The notes beneath the pieces were generated by a model, which saw only the letters and a list, made by a program, of their open reading frames with translations, did not search any database and was not told the origin of the DNA. Shown here one piece after another: positions 7,275-16,179 of a stretch of DNA of 64,000 nucleotides (position 1 is its first letter; each line of letters opens with the position of its first letter). The position numbers and the translations under genes are program-made. Origin of the DNA: Seonamhaeicola maritimus (GTDB lineage: Bacteria > Bacteroidota > Bacteroidia > Flavobacteriales > Flavobacteriaceae); contig NZ_VRKQ01000010.1 of the NCBI RefSeq assembly GCF_008056315.1, positions 310,001 to 374,000 of the forward strand, written 5' to 3'.

Positions 7275-8255
7275 ATGATAGACCCAAATACTATTTTTAA
7301 TATTAAAACTAAACAAGAATTTAACCAGAAGGCTCTTGAAGTTTTTAAATATCAATTTGAAAACAATAGGGTTTATAGGTCCTTTTGTGATTTATTGTAT
7401 AAAACTCCAAGTGATGTAAGTTCTATAAAGGACATTCCTTTTTTGCCCATTCAGTTTTTTAAATCTCATGAGGTTTTAAGTTCAAATGAAAAAATTAAAA
7501 CTACGTTTACTAGCTCTGGAACAACAGGATCTATAACCAGTAAACACCATGTAACCGATTTAAAAATTTACGGAAGGAGTTTTAATTCAAGTTTTAATCA
7601 ATTCTATGGAAATATTGAAGATTATGTCATTTTAGGGTTGTTACCTTCGTATTTAGAACGCAAAGGATCTTCATTAATTTACATGGTAGATGCGTTTATT
7701 AATCTATCTAATCATCCAGAAAGTGGGTTTTATTTCAATAATCTAAAAGCACTAACAGAAACTCTAATAAAAGTTGATTCTGAAGGAAAGAAAGTATTAT
7801 TGATTGGTGTGTCTTTTGCACTTTTGGATTTGGTTGAAACCTATCAATTCCATTTAAAAAACACCATTATCATGGAAACTGGTGGTATGAAGGGCAGAAG
7901 AAAAGAATTGATTAGAGAAGCATTACACAAACAACTAGAAAAAGGTTTTGGAGTTGACATAATTCATAGTGAATACGGTATGACAGAATTATTAAGTCAA
8001 GCTTATTCCAAAGGTGATGGTGTATTTAATTGCCCCAACTGGATGCGGGTTTTAACAAGGGATACCGAAGACCCACTTTCTATTCAGAAAATTGGTAAAA
8101 CAGGTGGGTTAAACATTATAGATTTAGCAAATATTAACTCTTGTTCTTTTATAGCCACTCAAGATTTAGGACACGTAAATAGTGATGGTACTTTTGAAGT
8201 AATAGGGCGTTTTGACAATTCAGATATACGTGGTTGTAACCTAATGGTTTTATAA
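7275..8255 (+). CDS. LuxE-like acyl-protein synthetase / acyltransferase
   Basis: This 326-residue protein contains the adenylate-forming motif FTSSGTTGS near residues 78-86 and the downstream HSEYGMTELLSQAY segment typical of LuxE. LuxE activates fatty acids as acyl-AMP and transfers them to a cysteine. No luxA, luxB, luxC or luxD gene is nearby, so a role in luminescence is not supported. Stand-alone LuxE-like genes are frequent in Bacteroidota and are thought to act in lipid or polysaccharide modification. It is bounded by terminators on both sides, so it is probably monocistronic. Confidence 0.75.
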   Translation: MIDPNTIFNIKTKQEFNQKALEVFKYQFENNRVYRSFCDLLYKTPSDVSSIKDIPFLPIQFFKSHEVLSSNEKIKTTFTSSGTTGSITSKHHVTDLKIYGRSFNSSFNQFYGNIEDYVILGLLPSYLERKGSSLIYMVDAFINLSNHPESGFYFNNLKALTETLIKVDSEGKKVLLIGVSFALLDLVETYQFHLKNTIIMETGGMKGRRKELIREALHKQLEKGFGVDIIHSEYGMTELLSQAYSKGDGVFNCPNWMRVLTRDTEDPLSIQKIGKTGGLNIIDLANINSCSFIATQDLGHVNSDGTFEVIGRFDNSDIRGCNLMVL

Positions 8256-8366
8256 AAATCACTTTTCCCAAAAAAAATAAAAATATTTTGTAAGCTTTTG
8301 ATGTATATAACGACAAAACCTTAAAGCTAAGAAAAAGAAAGATTAGTTTTTAATTGGTTGGTTAGC

Positions 8367-8402
8367 TATAAAGCCTGATTTTCTTAAAAATCAGGCTTTA
8401 TA
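8367..8402. terminator. Bidirectional terminator between the luxE-like gene and tyrS
   Basis: A perfect 16-bp stem, TATAAAGCCTGATTTT (8367-8382) with its complement at 8387-8402, has a 4-base loop and lies between two convergent genes. Confidence 0.85.
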
Positions 8403-8406
8403 CATT

Positions 8407-9702
8407 TTATACAATTCTTAATAAGAAGTAATTCTTTTTTCCGCGTTGAAGTAGCACAAATTTATCGTTAATTAAATCTGAATTTGTGATTTTATAATCT
8501 TCCTTAACTTTTACTTTATTAACAGAAATTGAGTTTTCTTTTAAGGCGCGTCTTGCTTCTCCGTTAGATTTTAAAAACCCACCTTTTTCTGCTAATGCTG
8601 CTATCATTTCCAACCCATTTTCAACATCGGATGCAGGAACTTCTGTTTGAGGAACACCATCAAAAACATCTAAAAATGTTTGCTCATCTAATTGTTTTAA
8701 ATCCTCATCAGTAGATTTACCAAAAAGAATATTACTTGCTTTAATGGCATTATCTAAATCGCTTTCAGAATGAACCATTTTGGTTATTTCCTCTGCTAAT
8801 CTTTTTTGTAACACCCTAACATGAGGTGCCTGTTTATGCTCTTCAACTAAAGCATTAATTTCTTCTTCTTTTAAAAAGGTAAAAATTTTAATATACTTTT
8901 CAGCATCCTCATCTGAAGAGTTTAACCAGTATTGGTAAAACTTATATGGTGATGTTCTCTTAGCATCTAACCAAACGTTTCCTCCTTCAGATTTTCCGAA
9001 TTTAGAACCATCTGATTTCGTGATTAACGGACATGTAATGGCGAAACCTTTTCCACCAGAAATACGTCTTATTAATTCAGTTCCGGTAGTAATATTTCCC
9101 CACTGATCACTTCCACCCATTTGTAAAGTGCATTTATTTTCTCTATATAAATGAAGAAAATCATAACCTTGAACTAATTGATAAGTAAACTCGGTAAAAC
9201 TCATGCCTTCTGATGAATCAGAAGAAATTCTATTCTTCACAGAATCTTTAGCCATCATATAGTTTACGGTAATATGTTTACCCACATCTCGAATAAATTC
9301 TAGAAATGAAAACTCCTTCATCCAATCATAATTATTAACAAGAACAGCTGCATTATCAGTATCACTTTCAAAATCTAAAAAATGTGCTAACTGCCCTTTA
9401 ATGGATTCTTGATTATGGCGAAGCGTTTTTTCATCAAGTAAATTACGCTCATTAGATTTTCCTGATGGGTCTCCAATCATTCCCGTTGCACCACCTACTA
9501 AGGCAACTGGCTTATGCCCACAACGTTGATAATGTGCCAAAATCATGATAGGTACCAAATTACCAATATGTAAAGAATCTGCCGTTGGATCAAACCCAAT
9601 ATAGGCACTCTTCATACCTTCCATTAAGTGTTCTTCAGCCCCAGGCATAACTGTATGAATCATACCTCTCCAAGTTAATTCTTCAACAAAATTCTTTATC
9701 AT
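8407..9702 (-). CDS. tyrS: Tyrosyl-tRNA synthetase
   Basis: The protein has about 431 residues. It is a class I synthetase with the HIGH-type motif (SLHIGNLVP), the tyrosine-binding region ([11 protein letters not shown]) and the KMSKS loop as KFGKSEGG. The S4-like C-terminal RNA-binding domain covers the last ~80 residues. It charges tRNA-Tyr. An ATG at 9714 is possible, but the ATG at 9702 (MIKNFVEEL) lies exactly 26 bases after a TAnnTTTG promoter element, as in several other genes here, so I prefer it. Confidence 0.96.
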   Translation of the reverse strand: MIKNFVEELTWRGMIHTVMPGAEEHLMEGMKSAYIGFDPTADSLHIGNLVPIMILAHYQRCGHKPVALVGGATGMIGDPSGKSNERNLLDEKTLRHNQESIKGQLAHFLDFESDTDNAAVLVNNYDWMKEFSFLEFIRDVGKHITVNYMMAKDSVKNRISSDSSEGMSFTEFTYQLVQGYDFLHLYRENKCTLQMGGSDQWGNITTGTELIRRISGGKGFAITCPLITKSDGSKFGKSEGGNVWLDAKRTSPYKFYQYWLNSSDEDAEKYIKIFTFLKEEEINALVEEHKQAPHVRVLQKRLAEEITKMVHSESDLDNAIKASNILFGKSTDEDLKQLDEQTFLDVFDGVPQTEVPASDVENGLEMIAALAEKGGFLKSNGEARRALKENSISVNKVKVKEDYKITNSDLINDKFVLLQRGKKNYFLLRIV

Positions 9703-9728
9703 TTTAAATCTCATTTAATAAAACAGTG

Positions 9729-9736
9729 CAAAGATA
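9729..9736 (-). promoter_or_regulatory. Bacteroidota -7 promoter element of tyrS
   Basis: On the minus strand this reads TATCTTTG, matching TAnnTTTG. It ends 26 bases before the preferred tyrS start at 9702. Confidence 0.5.
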
Positions 9737-9789
9737 AAAATCAATGTAGAATTACTTAGGTATTCTGAATAATTCTTTACTTTAGTTGC

Positions 9790-10797
9790 ATGATTTTAGT
9801 TACAGGAGGTACTGGGTTGGTGGGAGCACATTTGCTTTATAAGCTAGCTAGCAATGATGAAAAAGTTAGAGCTATTTATAGAAATGAACCCAAATTAGAT
9901 AATGTAAAAAATGTATTTTCTTGTTATAGCCGTGATTATGAAAGCATATATGATAAAATTGATTGGGTAAAGGCAGATATATTAGATGTTCCTTCTTTAA
10001 CGGAAGCGCTAACATCTGTAGATTATGTGTATCACTGTGCCGCTTTTGTTTCTTTTGAACCCAACAAGTACCATCTTTTAAGAAAAACCAATATTGAAGG
10101 CACTGCAAATGTGGTAAACCTTTGCTGCTCACACAACATAAAAAAGCTTTGCTATGTCAGTTCTACTGCAGCTTTAGGTCATAGTATTAATAACAAACCT
10201 ATTGATGAAGACACTGTTTGGAACCCCGAAGAAGACAATAGTGTTTACGGTATTACAAAATACGGAGCCGAAATGGAGGTATGGCGTGCCACTCAAGAAG
10301 GTCTTAATGCTGTTATTGTTAATCCTGGTGTTATTTTAGGTGCTGGAATATGGCGTTATGGTAGCGGAAGTTTATTTAAAAAAGCTGCTAAAGGATTAAA
10401 ATATTTCTCTTGTGGAACTGTTGGACTTGTTACCGTTAATGATGTAGTTGAGATTATGACCAAACTGATGAAAAGCAACATTGTTAACCAACGTTTTGTT
10501 TTAGTTGCCGAAAATTGGACCTACAAGCAATTTTTACAAACCCTGTCAAAATCAGTTGGAGCAAAACCACCTAAAAAGTTAGCAAGTGCTTTATTACTAA
10601 AAACAGGATGGAAATTAGATTGGTTAAAAACAAAACTTACCGGAAAAAGACGTGTTTTAACAAAGCATATCGTTAAGTCTTTATCGACAGAAAAAAACTA
10701 TGATAGTAATAAAGTAAAAGAAGCTTTAAAACACTCTTTTGAACCAATAGATAGCAGCATAACTCAAATAGGCGCTATTTTTCAGAAACAGGCGTAA
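9790..10797 (+). CDS. NAD-dependent epimerase/dehydratase (extended SDR family)
   Basis: This 335-residue Rossmann-fold protein has the cofactor loop TGGTGLVGAHL at about residues 5-15. It also has the SSTAALG segment and the catalytic YGITK (Tyr-x-x-x-Lys), followed by NPGVILGAG. Extended SDRs act on nucleotide sugars, flavonoid-like compounds or sterols; the substrate is not evident. The gene is convergent with the DUF4296 lipoprotein gene and overlaps its end by 23 bases. Confidence 0.85.
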   Translation: MILVTGGTGLVGAHLLYKLASNDEKVRAIYRNEPKLDNVKNVFSCYSRDYESIYDKIDWVKADILDVPSLTEALTSVDYVYHCAAFVSFEPNKYHLLRKTNIEGTANVVNLCCSHNIKKLCYVSSTAALGHSINNKPIDEDTVWNPEEDNSVYGITKYGAEMEVWRATQEGLNAVIVNPGVILGAGIWRYGSGSLFKKAAKGLKYFSCGTVGLVTVNDVVEIMTKLMKSNIVNQRFVLVAENWTYKQFLQTLSKSVGAKPPKKLASALLLKTGWKLDWLKTKLTGKRRVLTKHIVKSLSTEKNYDSNKVKEALKHSFEPIDSSITQIGAIFQKQA

Positions 10798-11308
10798 TTA
10801 ACTTACCTTCACTTTCAATTAATTCTGGAATTACACCCTCTGGCAGCGTATCATTTATTTTTGTAAGAACTAACGAATCACTTACTCTTGAAAACTTTAT
10901 AGAATCTCTTTTTTTCAAAATAGCATCTAAAGAATCCTTGTGCTTCTTCTCTTTTTCCTTTCTTTCAGTTTCCTGCAGTTCTTTATATTTTGCTTTAAGC
11001 TCTTCTAAACTATCTTTAACCATTTCATAAATTTCTTCATAATCTTTTACATAATAGGTATAATAAGCATTACTTTCGGCAAACTGTAAACTGTCAATAT
11101 TGTATTTATTATATACATAAGTGTCAGGAAAAACGCCATTTTCTTCCATAGTTTTTTTGTTAACCGCATTAGCCGATGCTACTATTTTTGCATCAATTAA
11201 AATGTTAACCATTTGCTTCTTAGAAATTAAATTCTTTGGCTTTTCTGGACCGCCACAGGCAGTCAAGAATAACGTGCAAATAAAAACTATAAAAAACTGC
11301 TTTAACAT
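10775..11308 (-). CDS. DUF4296 lipoprotein
   Basis: This 177-residue protein has a signal peptide ending in the lipobox LTAC (Cys18), so it is a predicted lipoprotein. A DUF4296-type helical domain (about 25-110) is followed by a highly charged Lys/Glu coiled-coil segment (about 105-140). DUF4296 proteins are conserved in Bacteroidota with no known function. Its start codon overlaps the stop of the dihydroorotase gene (1 base), and it is the last gene of the operon DPM1-like, dihydroorotase, DUF4296. Confidence 0.82.
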   Translation of the reverse strand: MLKQFFIVFICTLFLTACGGPEKPKNLISKKQMVNILIDAKIVASANAVNKKTMEENGVFPDTYVYNKYNIDSLQFAESNAYYTYYVKDYEEIYEMVKDSLEELKAKYKELQETERKEKEKKHKDSLDAILKKRDSIKFSRVSDSLVLTKINDTLPEGVIPELIESEGKLITPVSEK

Positions 11309-12648
11309 TATCTATTAAAAGTTAATCGTTTTGCATATTTAACATCACTAAATTTCGAGTTCTGATATGCTAAATTACCATTTATAAATGTATGAGTTAT
11401 TCTAGATTTAAACGTTGCCCCTTCAAACGGAGACCATCCACATTTATAAAGGGTATTATCCTTTGTAACCGTCCAAGGATTATTTAAATCTACCAATACC
11501 AAATCTGCAAAATAACCTTCTTTAACATAACCACGTCTATCAACTTCAAATAGTATTGCGGGATTATGGCACATTTTTTCAACTATTTTTTCTATTGAAA
11601 TTTTACCTTTATGGTACATTTCCAAAATAGCTGGTAAAGCATGCTGAACCAAAGGTCCGCCAGAAGGCGCTTTAGTATAAACGTTATTTTTCTCCTCTAA
11701 AGTATGTGGTGCATGATCTGTGGCAATAACATCTATTCTATCATCAAGCAAGGCCTCCCATAATTGCTCTCTATCTTGAGCTGTTTTTACTGCTGGATTC
11801 CATTTTATGAACGTTCCTTTCTTTTCATAATCTTCATCTGAAAACCACAAATGATGAATACATACTTCTGACGTTATCTTTTTATCTTTTAAGGGGATAT
11901 CATTGTTGAACAATTCAGTTTCCTTTCCTGTTGACAAATGAAAAACATGTAATCTTGCACCCGTTTCTTTAGCTAATTCAATAGCTTTTGAAGACGACAA
12001 GTAACAAGCTTCTTCACTTCTGATTATTGGATGCTGCTTAATTGGAATATCATCTCCATATTTATCAATATGCTCTTGCATGTTTTTTTTGATAGTACCT
12101 TCGTCTTCACAATGCACAGAGATTCTTAGGTTTGTACTTTCAAAAATCTTTTTCAAAACTTCAGGATCATCAACTAGCATATTCCCTGTAGAAGACCCCA
12201 AAAACAATTTTAATCCAGCTACTTGATTAACATCTAACTTTAAAATTTCTTCTAAATTATCATTAGTTCCACCGAACATAAACGAATAATTTGCTGAAGA
12301 TGTTTTTGCAGCTATGGCAAATTTTTCTTCTAACTTTTCAATGGTTGTAGTTTGCGGATTTGTATTAGGCATCTCTACAAAAGAGGTGATTCCACCTGCA
12401 ATAGCAGCTTTAGACTCTGTTTCAATATTAGCCTTATGTGTTAGTCCTGGCTCTCTAAAATGCACCTGATCATCAATAGCTCCAGGTAATAAATATTTCC
12501 CTTCGGCATCAAAAACCAAAACATCGGCTGATTTTGGAGTTAGAGATTCTCCTATCTTTTTTATGTATTCGCCCTCAATTAATATATCGCCATTAAAAAC
12601 AACACCTTCATTTACTATGTTGGCATTTTTTATAAGTGTTTTTTTCAT
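11308..12648 (-). CDS. pyrC: Dihydroorotase (amidohydrolase superfamily)
   Basis: This 446-residue TIM-barrel metal hydrolase converts carbamoyl aspartate to dihydroorotate in pyrimidine synthesis. Visible features are DDQVHFREPG near residues 58-67, a candidate carboxylated Lys in GLKLFLGSSTGN, HCEDEG, HVFHLS, and ATDHAPHT with the catalytic Asp. The first strand normally carries the metal motif HxH; here it is Gln-Val-His, so one classical ligand is replaced. I recall the same variant in other Bacteroidota dihydroorotases, so it is probably functional. It could alternatively be a dihydropyrimidinase-like protein. Confidence 0.85.
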   Translation of the reverse strand: MKKTLIKNANIVNEGVVFNGDILIEGEYIKKIGESLTPKSADVLVFDAEGKYLLPGAIDDQVHFREPGLTHKANIETESKAAIAGGITSFVEMPNTNPQTTTIEKLEEKFAIAAKTSSANYSFMFGGTNDNLEEILKLDVNQVAGLKLFLGSSTGNMLVDDPEVLKKIFESTNLRISVHCEDEGTIKKNMQEHIDKYGDDIPIKQHPIIRSEEACYLSSSKAIELAKETGARLHVFHLSTGKETELFNNDIPLKDKKITSEVCIHHLWFSDEDYEKKGTFIKWNPAVKTAQDREQLWEALLDDRIDVIATDHAPHTLEEKNNVYTKAPSGGPLVQHALPAILEMYHKGKISIEKIVEKMCHNPAILFEVDRRGYVKEGYFADLVLVDLNNPWTVTKDNTLYKCGWSPFEGATFKSRITHTFINGNLAYQNSKFSDVKYAKRLTFNR

Positions 12649-12683
12649 TTTTATCTGTCAAAATTTTAAATCCTAAATGGACA

Positions 12684-13406
12684 TTATCTTTTAAAAAGAC
12701 TTTTTAATTTCATTGATATAACTCCAAAAATAGCTTCGGAAATAATTCCTGAACTTAATTTAGATTCGCCTTTGGTTCTATCTGTAAAAATTACAGGAAC
12801 TTCAGTTATTTTAAACTTCTTTAAATAGGTTTTAAATTTCATCTCAATCTGAAATGCATATCCAATAAATTTAATAGCATTTAAATCTATAGTCTCTAAA
12901 ACCTCCCGTTTATAACAGACAAAACCAGCAGTAGTATCATTAATATTCATTCCCGTGATAAACCGCACATACTTTGATGCACAGTAAGACATTAGCACTC
13001 TACCCATTGGCCAGTTTACCACATTCACCCCTGTAATATAACGGGATCCGATTGATAAATCAGCACCATTAATGGCACAAGCATCATATAACCTTTGTAA
13101 ATCCTTAGGGTCATGTGAAAAATCCGCGTCCATTTCAAAGATGTATCGGTACTCTTTTTTTAAACACCATTTAAATCCGTGAATGTAAGCAGTACCTAAG
13201 CCCGATTTTTCTTGTCTAACCTCTAAAAACAGTCTATCTGAATAATCTTTTTGAAGTTCTTTAACCTTTAAACTGGTCAAATCTGGTGAATTATCATCAA
13301 CAATAAGAATATGAATTGCCTCAGACTGAGAGAATACAGCCTTAATTATAGCTTCAATATTCTCAATTTCATTGTAAGTTGGAATTATAACAATGGCTCC
13401 TGTCAT
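12684..13406 (-). CDS. DPM1-type polyprenol-phosphate mannosyltransferase (GT2)
   Basis: This 240-residue family 2 glycosyltransferase starts with VIIPTYNEIENIE (about 6-18). It has the DDNSPD donor site and the EMDADFSHDP motif, both typical of polyprenol monophosphomannose synthases. The enzyme transfers a sugar from a nucleotide sugar to a lipid-phosphate carrier at the inner face of the membrane. No C-terminal membrane helices are evident, unlike the GtrB type. It heads the operon with dihydroorotase and DUF4296 (35-base gap). Confidence 0.9.
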   Translation of the reverse strand: MTGAIVIIPTYNEIENIEAIIKAVFSQSEAIHILIVDDNSPDLTSLKVKELQKDYSDRLFLEVRQEKSGLGTAYIHGFKWCLKKEYRYIFEMDADFSHDPKDLQRLYDACAINGADLSIGSRYITGVNVVNWPMGRVLMSYCASKYVRFITGMNINDTTAGFVCYKREVLETIDLNAIKFIGYAFQIEMKFKTYLKKFKITEVPVIFTDRTKGESKLSSGIISEAIFGVISMKLKSLFKR

Positions 13407-13435
13407 TCTTATTCAGTTGCGCTTTTTAATTTTAG

Positions 13436-13443
13436 CAAATGTA
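13436..13443 (-). promoter_or_regulatory. Bacteroidota -7 promoter element of the DPM1-like operon
   Basis: On the minus strand this reads TACATTTG, matching TAnnTTTG. It ends 29 bases before the start codon at 13406. Confidence 0.5.
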
Positions 13444-13522
13444 CATTAATAAGCGTTTATTTTTTTTAAATATTCCTTAATTATTTGAGCCTCTTGTTAA
13501 TTATTTGTGATAATTTTATGCC

Positions 13523-14167
13523 ATGCTTAGGGAAATTGCATCAAATGAAATATTTACGGTTTTATTGATAATTGGGCTCGCTATTTTAGCCATTGTAAAA
13601 TTGACTGCTCCCAAACGTTTTGATGATTTTATCTTTGTTATAGGAAATTCTAAGTACCTGAAAATATATTCTAGAGACCAAAAATTCCTTGATAAGTTTG
13701 ATGCTTTATTGTTTGGAAATTTAATAATAACCTCTTCAATATTTGCCTACATTCTTCTACAGTTTTTTACCGAATCAAAAGAAATCTCTATTAACACTCT
13801 TTTTAAATTAGGGGTTGGGATTGCTGCGTTCATTTTAATAAAAGTGCTTATTGAAAGGCTTATAGGAAGCCTTTTTGAATTGGATAGTTTAATGGATACT
13901 TATCTTTTTCAAAAAATAAGTTATAAAAACTTTTTAGGTGTTTTATTACTCCCTATTAATGCTTTTTTGTTATATAGTTTGGAGTTAACATTACCCATAA
14001 TTTATATTATGCTTATCATTTTGTTAATTGTTAATATTATTGGGCTTATTACATCTTTTAAAACGCATCAAAGTTTAATTAAAAGTCACTTTTTCTATTT
14101 TATTTTGTATCTTTGCGCTCTCGAAATCGCACCCTATGTAATATTATATAAGGTGTTTTTGACATAG
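13523..14167 (+). CDS. DUF4271 multi-pass membrane protein
   Basis: This 214-residue protein has about five or six hydrophobic segments (for example near residues 10-27, 68-86, 97-113, 139-155 and 160-180). The pattern fits DUF4271, a Bacteroidota inner-membrane family with no known function. The gene directly precedes hemD on the same strand, with a gap of 25 bases. This arrangement is common in flavobacteria, and the link to tetrapyrrole synthesis is positional only. Confidence 0.78.
   Translation: MLREIASNEIFTVLLIIGLAILAIVKLTAPKRFDDFIFVIGNSKYLKIYSRDQKFLDKFDALLFGNLIITSSIFAYILLQFFTESKEISINTLFKLGVGIAAFILIKVLIERLIGSLFELDSLMDTYLFQKISYKNFLGVLLLPINAFLLYSLELTLPIIYIMLIILLIVNIIGLITSFKTHQSLIKSHFFYFILYLCALEIAPYVILYKVFLT
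14108..14115 (+). promoter_or_regulatory. Possible internal -7 promoter element for hemD
   Basis: TATCTTTG matches TAnnTTTG and is followed by CGC as in other promoters here. It lies inside the 3' end of the DUF4271 gene, 77 bases before hemD. No clear -33 element is seen. Confidence 0.3.
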
Positions 14168-14192
14168 AACAACGAACAAACTACTTGAGCTT

Positions 14193-14942
14193 ATGAAAGT
14201 GAAAACAATTTTAGTATCTCAACCAGAACCTAAAATAGAGAACTCACCTTACTTCGATTTACAAGAAAAACAGAAAGTTAAAATAGATTTTAGACCCTTT
14301 ATTCATGTTGAAGGAGTTTCTGCCAAAGATATTAGACAACAAAAAGTTGACTTAAATAATTATACGGCCATTATTTTAACAAGTAGGAATGCCGTAGATC
14401 ACTTTTTTAGAGTAGCAGAAGAAATGCGTTTTAAAGTTCCAGACTCCATGAAGTATTTCTGTCAGTCTGAAGCTGTTGCCTATTATCTACAAAAATATGT
14501 GGTTTACAGAAAACGTAAAATTTATGTTGGAAAACGTACGTTTGCTGAATTATCTCCGTTAATTAAAAAGTACAAAGACGAAAAATTCTTGTTACCGAAT
14601 ACCGATAAAGTAAAACCTTTGGTTCCGGAAACATTAAACGCCTTAGGTGTTGACTGGAAACAGGCTACATTTTTCAAAACTGTAGTTAGTGATTTATCTG
14701 ATTTAGCTGATGTTTACTATGATGTTTTAGTTTTCTTTAGCCCGTCAGGAATTGAATCATTATTCCAAAATTTCCCTGACTTTCAGCAAAACGATACGCG
14801 TATAGCTGTTTTTGGTAATACAACAATTAAAGCTGTAAAAGAAAAAGGGTTACGTGTTGATATTTCAGCACCAACTCCAGAAACACCTTCTATGACTATG
14901 GCTTTAGAAAAGTACATTGAACAGGTTAACAAGCGAAAATAA
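14193..14942 (+). CDS. hemD: Uroporphyrinogen-III synthase
   Basis: This 249-residue protein fits the two-lobed HemD fold. It has AIILTSRNAVDHFF (about 64-77) in the first lobe, and VLVFFSPSGIESLF and AVFGNTTIKAVKEKG in the second lobe. HemD closes hydroxymethylbilane to uroporphyrinogen III on the way to haem. Sequence conservation in this family is low, so these segments are the main evidence. A strong bidirectional terminator follows. Confidence 0.85.
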   Translation: MKVKTILVSQPEPKIENSPYFDLQEKQKVKIDFRPFIHVEGVSAKDIRQQKVDLNNYTAIILTSRNAVDHFFRVAEEMRFKVPDSMKYFCQSEAVAYYLQKYVVYRKRKIYVGKRTFAELSPLIKKYKDEKFLLPNTDKVKPLVPETLNALGVDWKQATFFKTVVSDLSDLADVYYDVLVFFSPSGIESLFQNFPDFQQNDTRIAVFGNTTIKAVKEKGLRVDISAPTPETPSMTMALEKYIEQVNKRK

Positions 14943-14962
14943 TAATTACTTTATATAATAAT

Positions 14963-14995
14963 AAAAAAGGCTGATTTTAAAAATCAGCCTTTTTT
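14963..14995. terminator. Bidirectional terminator between hemD and the RhaT-like gene
   Basis: The stem AAAAAAGGCTGATTT pairs with AAATCAGCCTTTTTT around a short loop, giving A and T tracts suitable for both convergent genes. Confidence 0.88.
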
Positions 14996-15011
14996 ATTTC
15001 GTGCTATTATA

Positions 15012-16091
15012 CTAAGGTTCCACGGGTTGCACAAAAGTAACCTGTTCACTTTCTTGTATTTTCATATAATTTCCTTTGGCTATAATTAATACGCCAATTA
15101 TAAGAATTGCTAAACTTACTCCAAGTATCCTTCTACTCTTTTTAGATGACCCACGCCATTCATTTGTTAGAATACCATTAAATGTTGCTACCATAATAGC
15201 TCCCGTTTCAAGAATAGCAAACCCAACAGAGGTACCTAATTCACCTAAATGGTAAGCCGCTAAGCCGTAAATAACTAAAGCAGCATCATGAAATACTGCC
15301 ATAACAATAACCAAAATAATAGCAGTTAATGCACCGGCTTTAGTAAAGTTACCCCAAGTCTTGTTTTTACTAAGTCTGAAAGCAAAAAACAGTGTAGTAG
15401 AAATTGTAGCTCCCATAAAAATAGGCAGTAAAACTGCTAAACGAGCAATCCATGGTTCATTTCCAAATTGTACCTCAGCAACTTCTCCAATACCTCCAAG
15501 ATTATTCCCTGTATGATAAGACAAATTAAATCCTGCAGCACAAATAGCTCCTAAAACACAAAATAATATTCCTTGCCTTATTGTTTTCGTGTCTTTTTTC
15601 TCATTGCCACCTCCTTTACTCCTATCTCTTAAAATTCCGGCGTAACCGTTTAATGTAATACCAGAAACTATAACCGCAATTCCAACTAACATAATGTTAC
15701 CAATGGAAGTGCCAATAACACTATCCTGACCCTCAGGCACTAATATTAATGGCAACACAGTATCTATAGAAGTTATAACTCCTAAAAACAAACTAAAAGC
15801 CAGTGCCATTCCAATGGAATTAATACTATAGCCCCACAGCATATTACCAATACCCCAACAAAAACTTAAACCAAACATGGTGAAAAAGACCCATGACGGT
15901 ATTTGAGAATAAATCCCCCACAAATCATTTACAAGTGAAAATGTTACAATTAATGGAATAACGAACATACCAAAAAAGAAGAAACCTGCCCAAGTGTTTT
16001 CCCAAGCAAATCCCTTAGTATATTTAGAAGGAAGCGCATAAACACCTAATAAAACAGCCGATAAAAAAGCTAATAAAACACCTGTAATCAT
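15012..16091 (-). CDS. RhaT-like sugar:proton symporter
   Basis: This 359-residue protein has about ten predicted membrane helices. The N-terminus is like RhaT, the L-rhamnose:proton symporter of the drug/metabolite transporter superfamily (GVYALPSKYTKGFAWENTW at about 17-35). In flavobacteria, RhaT-like proteins are common without rhamnose catabolic genes nearby, as here, so the substrate is uncertain. It is bounded by terminators on both sides and is therefore a single-gene transcript. Confidence 0.75.
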   Translation of the reverse strand: MITGVLLAFLSAVLLGVYALPSKYTKGFAWENTWAGFFFFGMFVIPLIVTFSLVNDLWGIYSQIPSWVFFTMFGLSFCWGIGNMLWGYSINSIGMALAFSLFLGVITSIDTVLPLILVPEGQDSVIGTSIGNIMLVGIAVIVSGITLNGYAGILRDRSKGGGNEKKDTKTIRQGILFCVLGAICAAGFNLSYHTGNNLGGIGEVAEVQFGNEPWIARLAVLLPIFMGATISTTLFFAFRLSKNKTWGNFTKAGALTAIILVIVMAVFHDAALVIYGLAAYHLGELGTSVGFAILETGAIMVATFNGILTNEWRGSSKKSRRILGVSLAILIIGVLIIAKGNYMKIQESEQVTFVQPVEP

Positions 16092-16120
16092 AATTTGAGA
16101 TTTAAATTCTCCGAATATAA

Positions 16121-16148
16121 AAAAAACACCTGTAAAAAGGTGTTTTTT
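16121..16148 (-). terminator. Terminator of pckA
   Basis: The 11-bp stem AAAAAACACCT (16121-16131) pairs with AGGTGTTTTTT (16138-16148). It lies just after the pckA stop on the minus strand. Confidence 0.85.
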
Positions 16149-16179
16149 TTATTGTCTATAGAATATTTATATAGTTACA

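Noticed and set aside
7275-8255. A bioluminescence operon, because of the LuxE-like protein.
   Set aside because: No luxA, luxB, luxC or luxD is present, and the gene is flanked by terminators.
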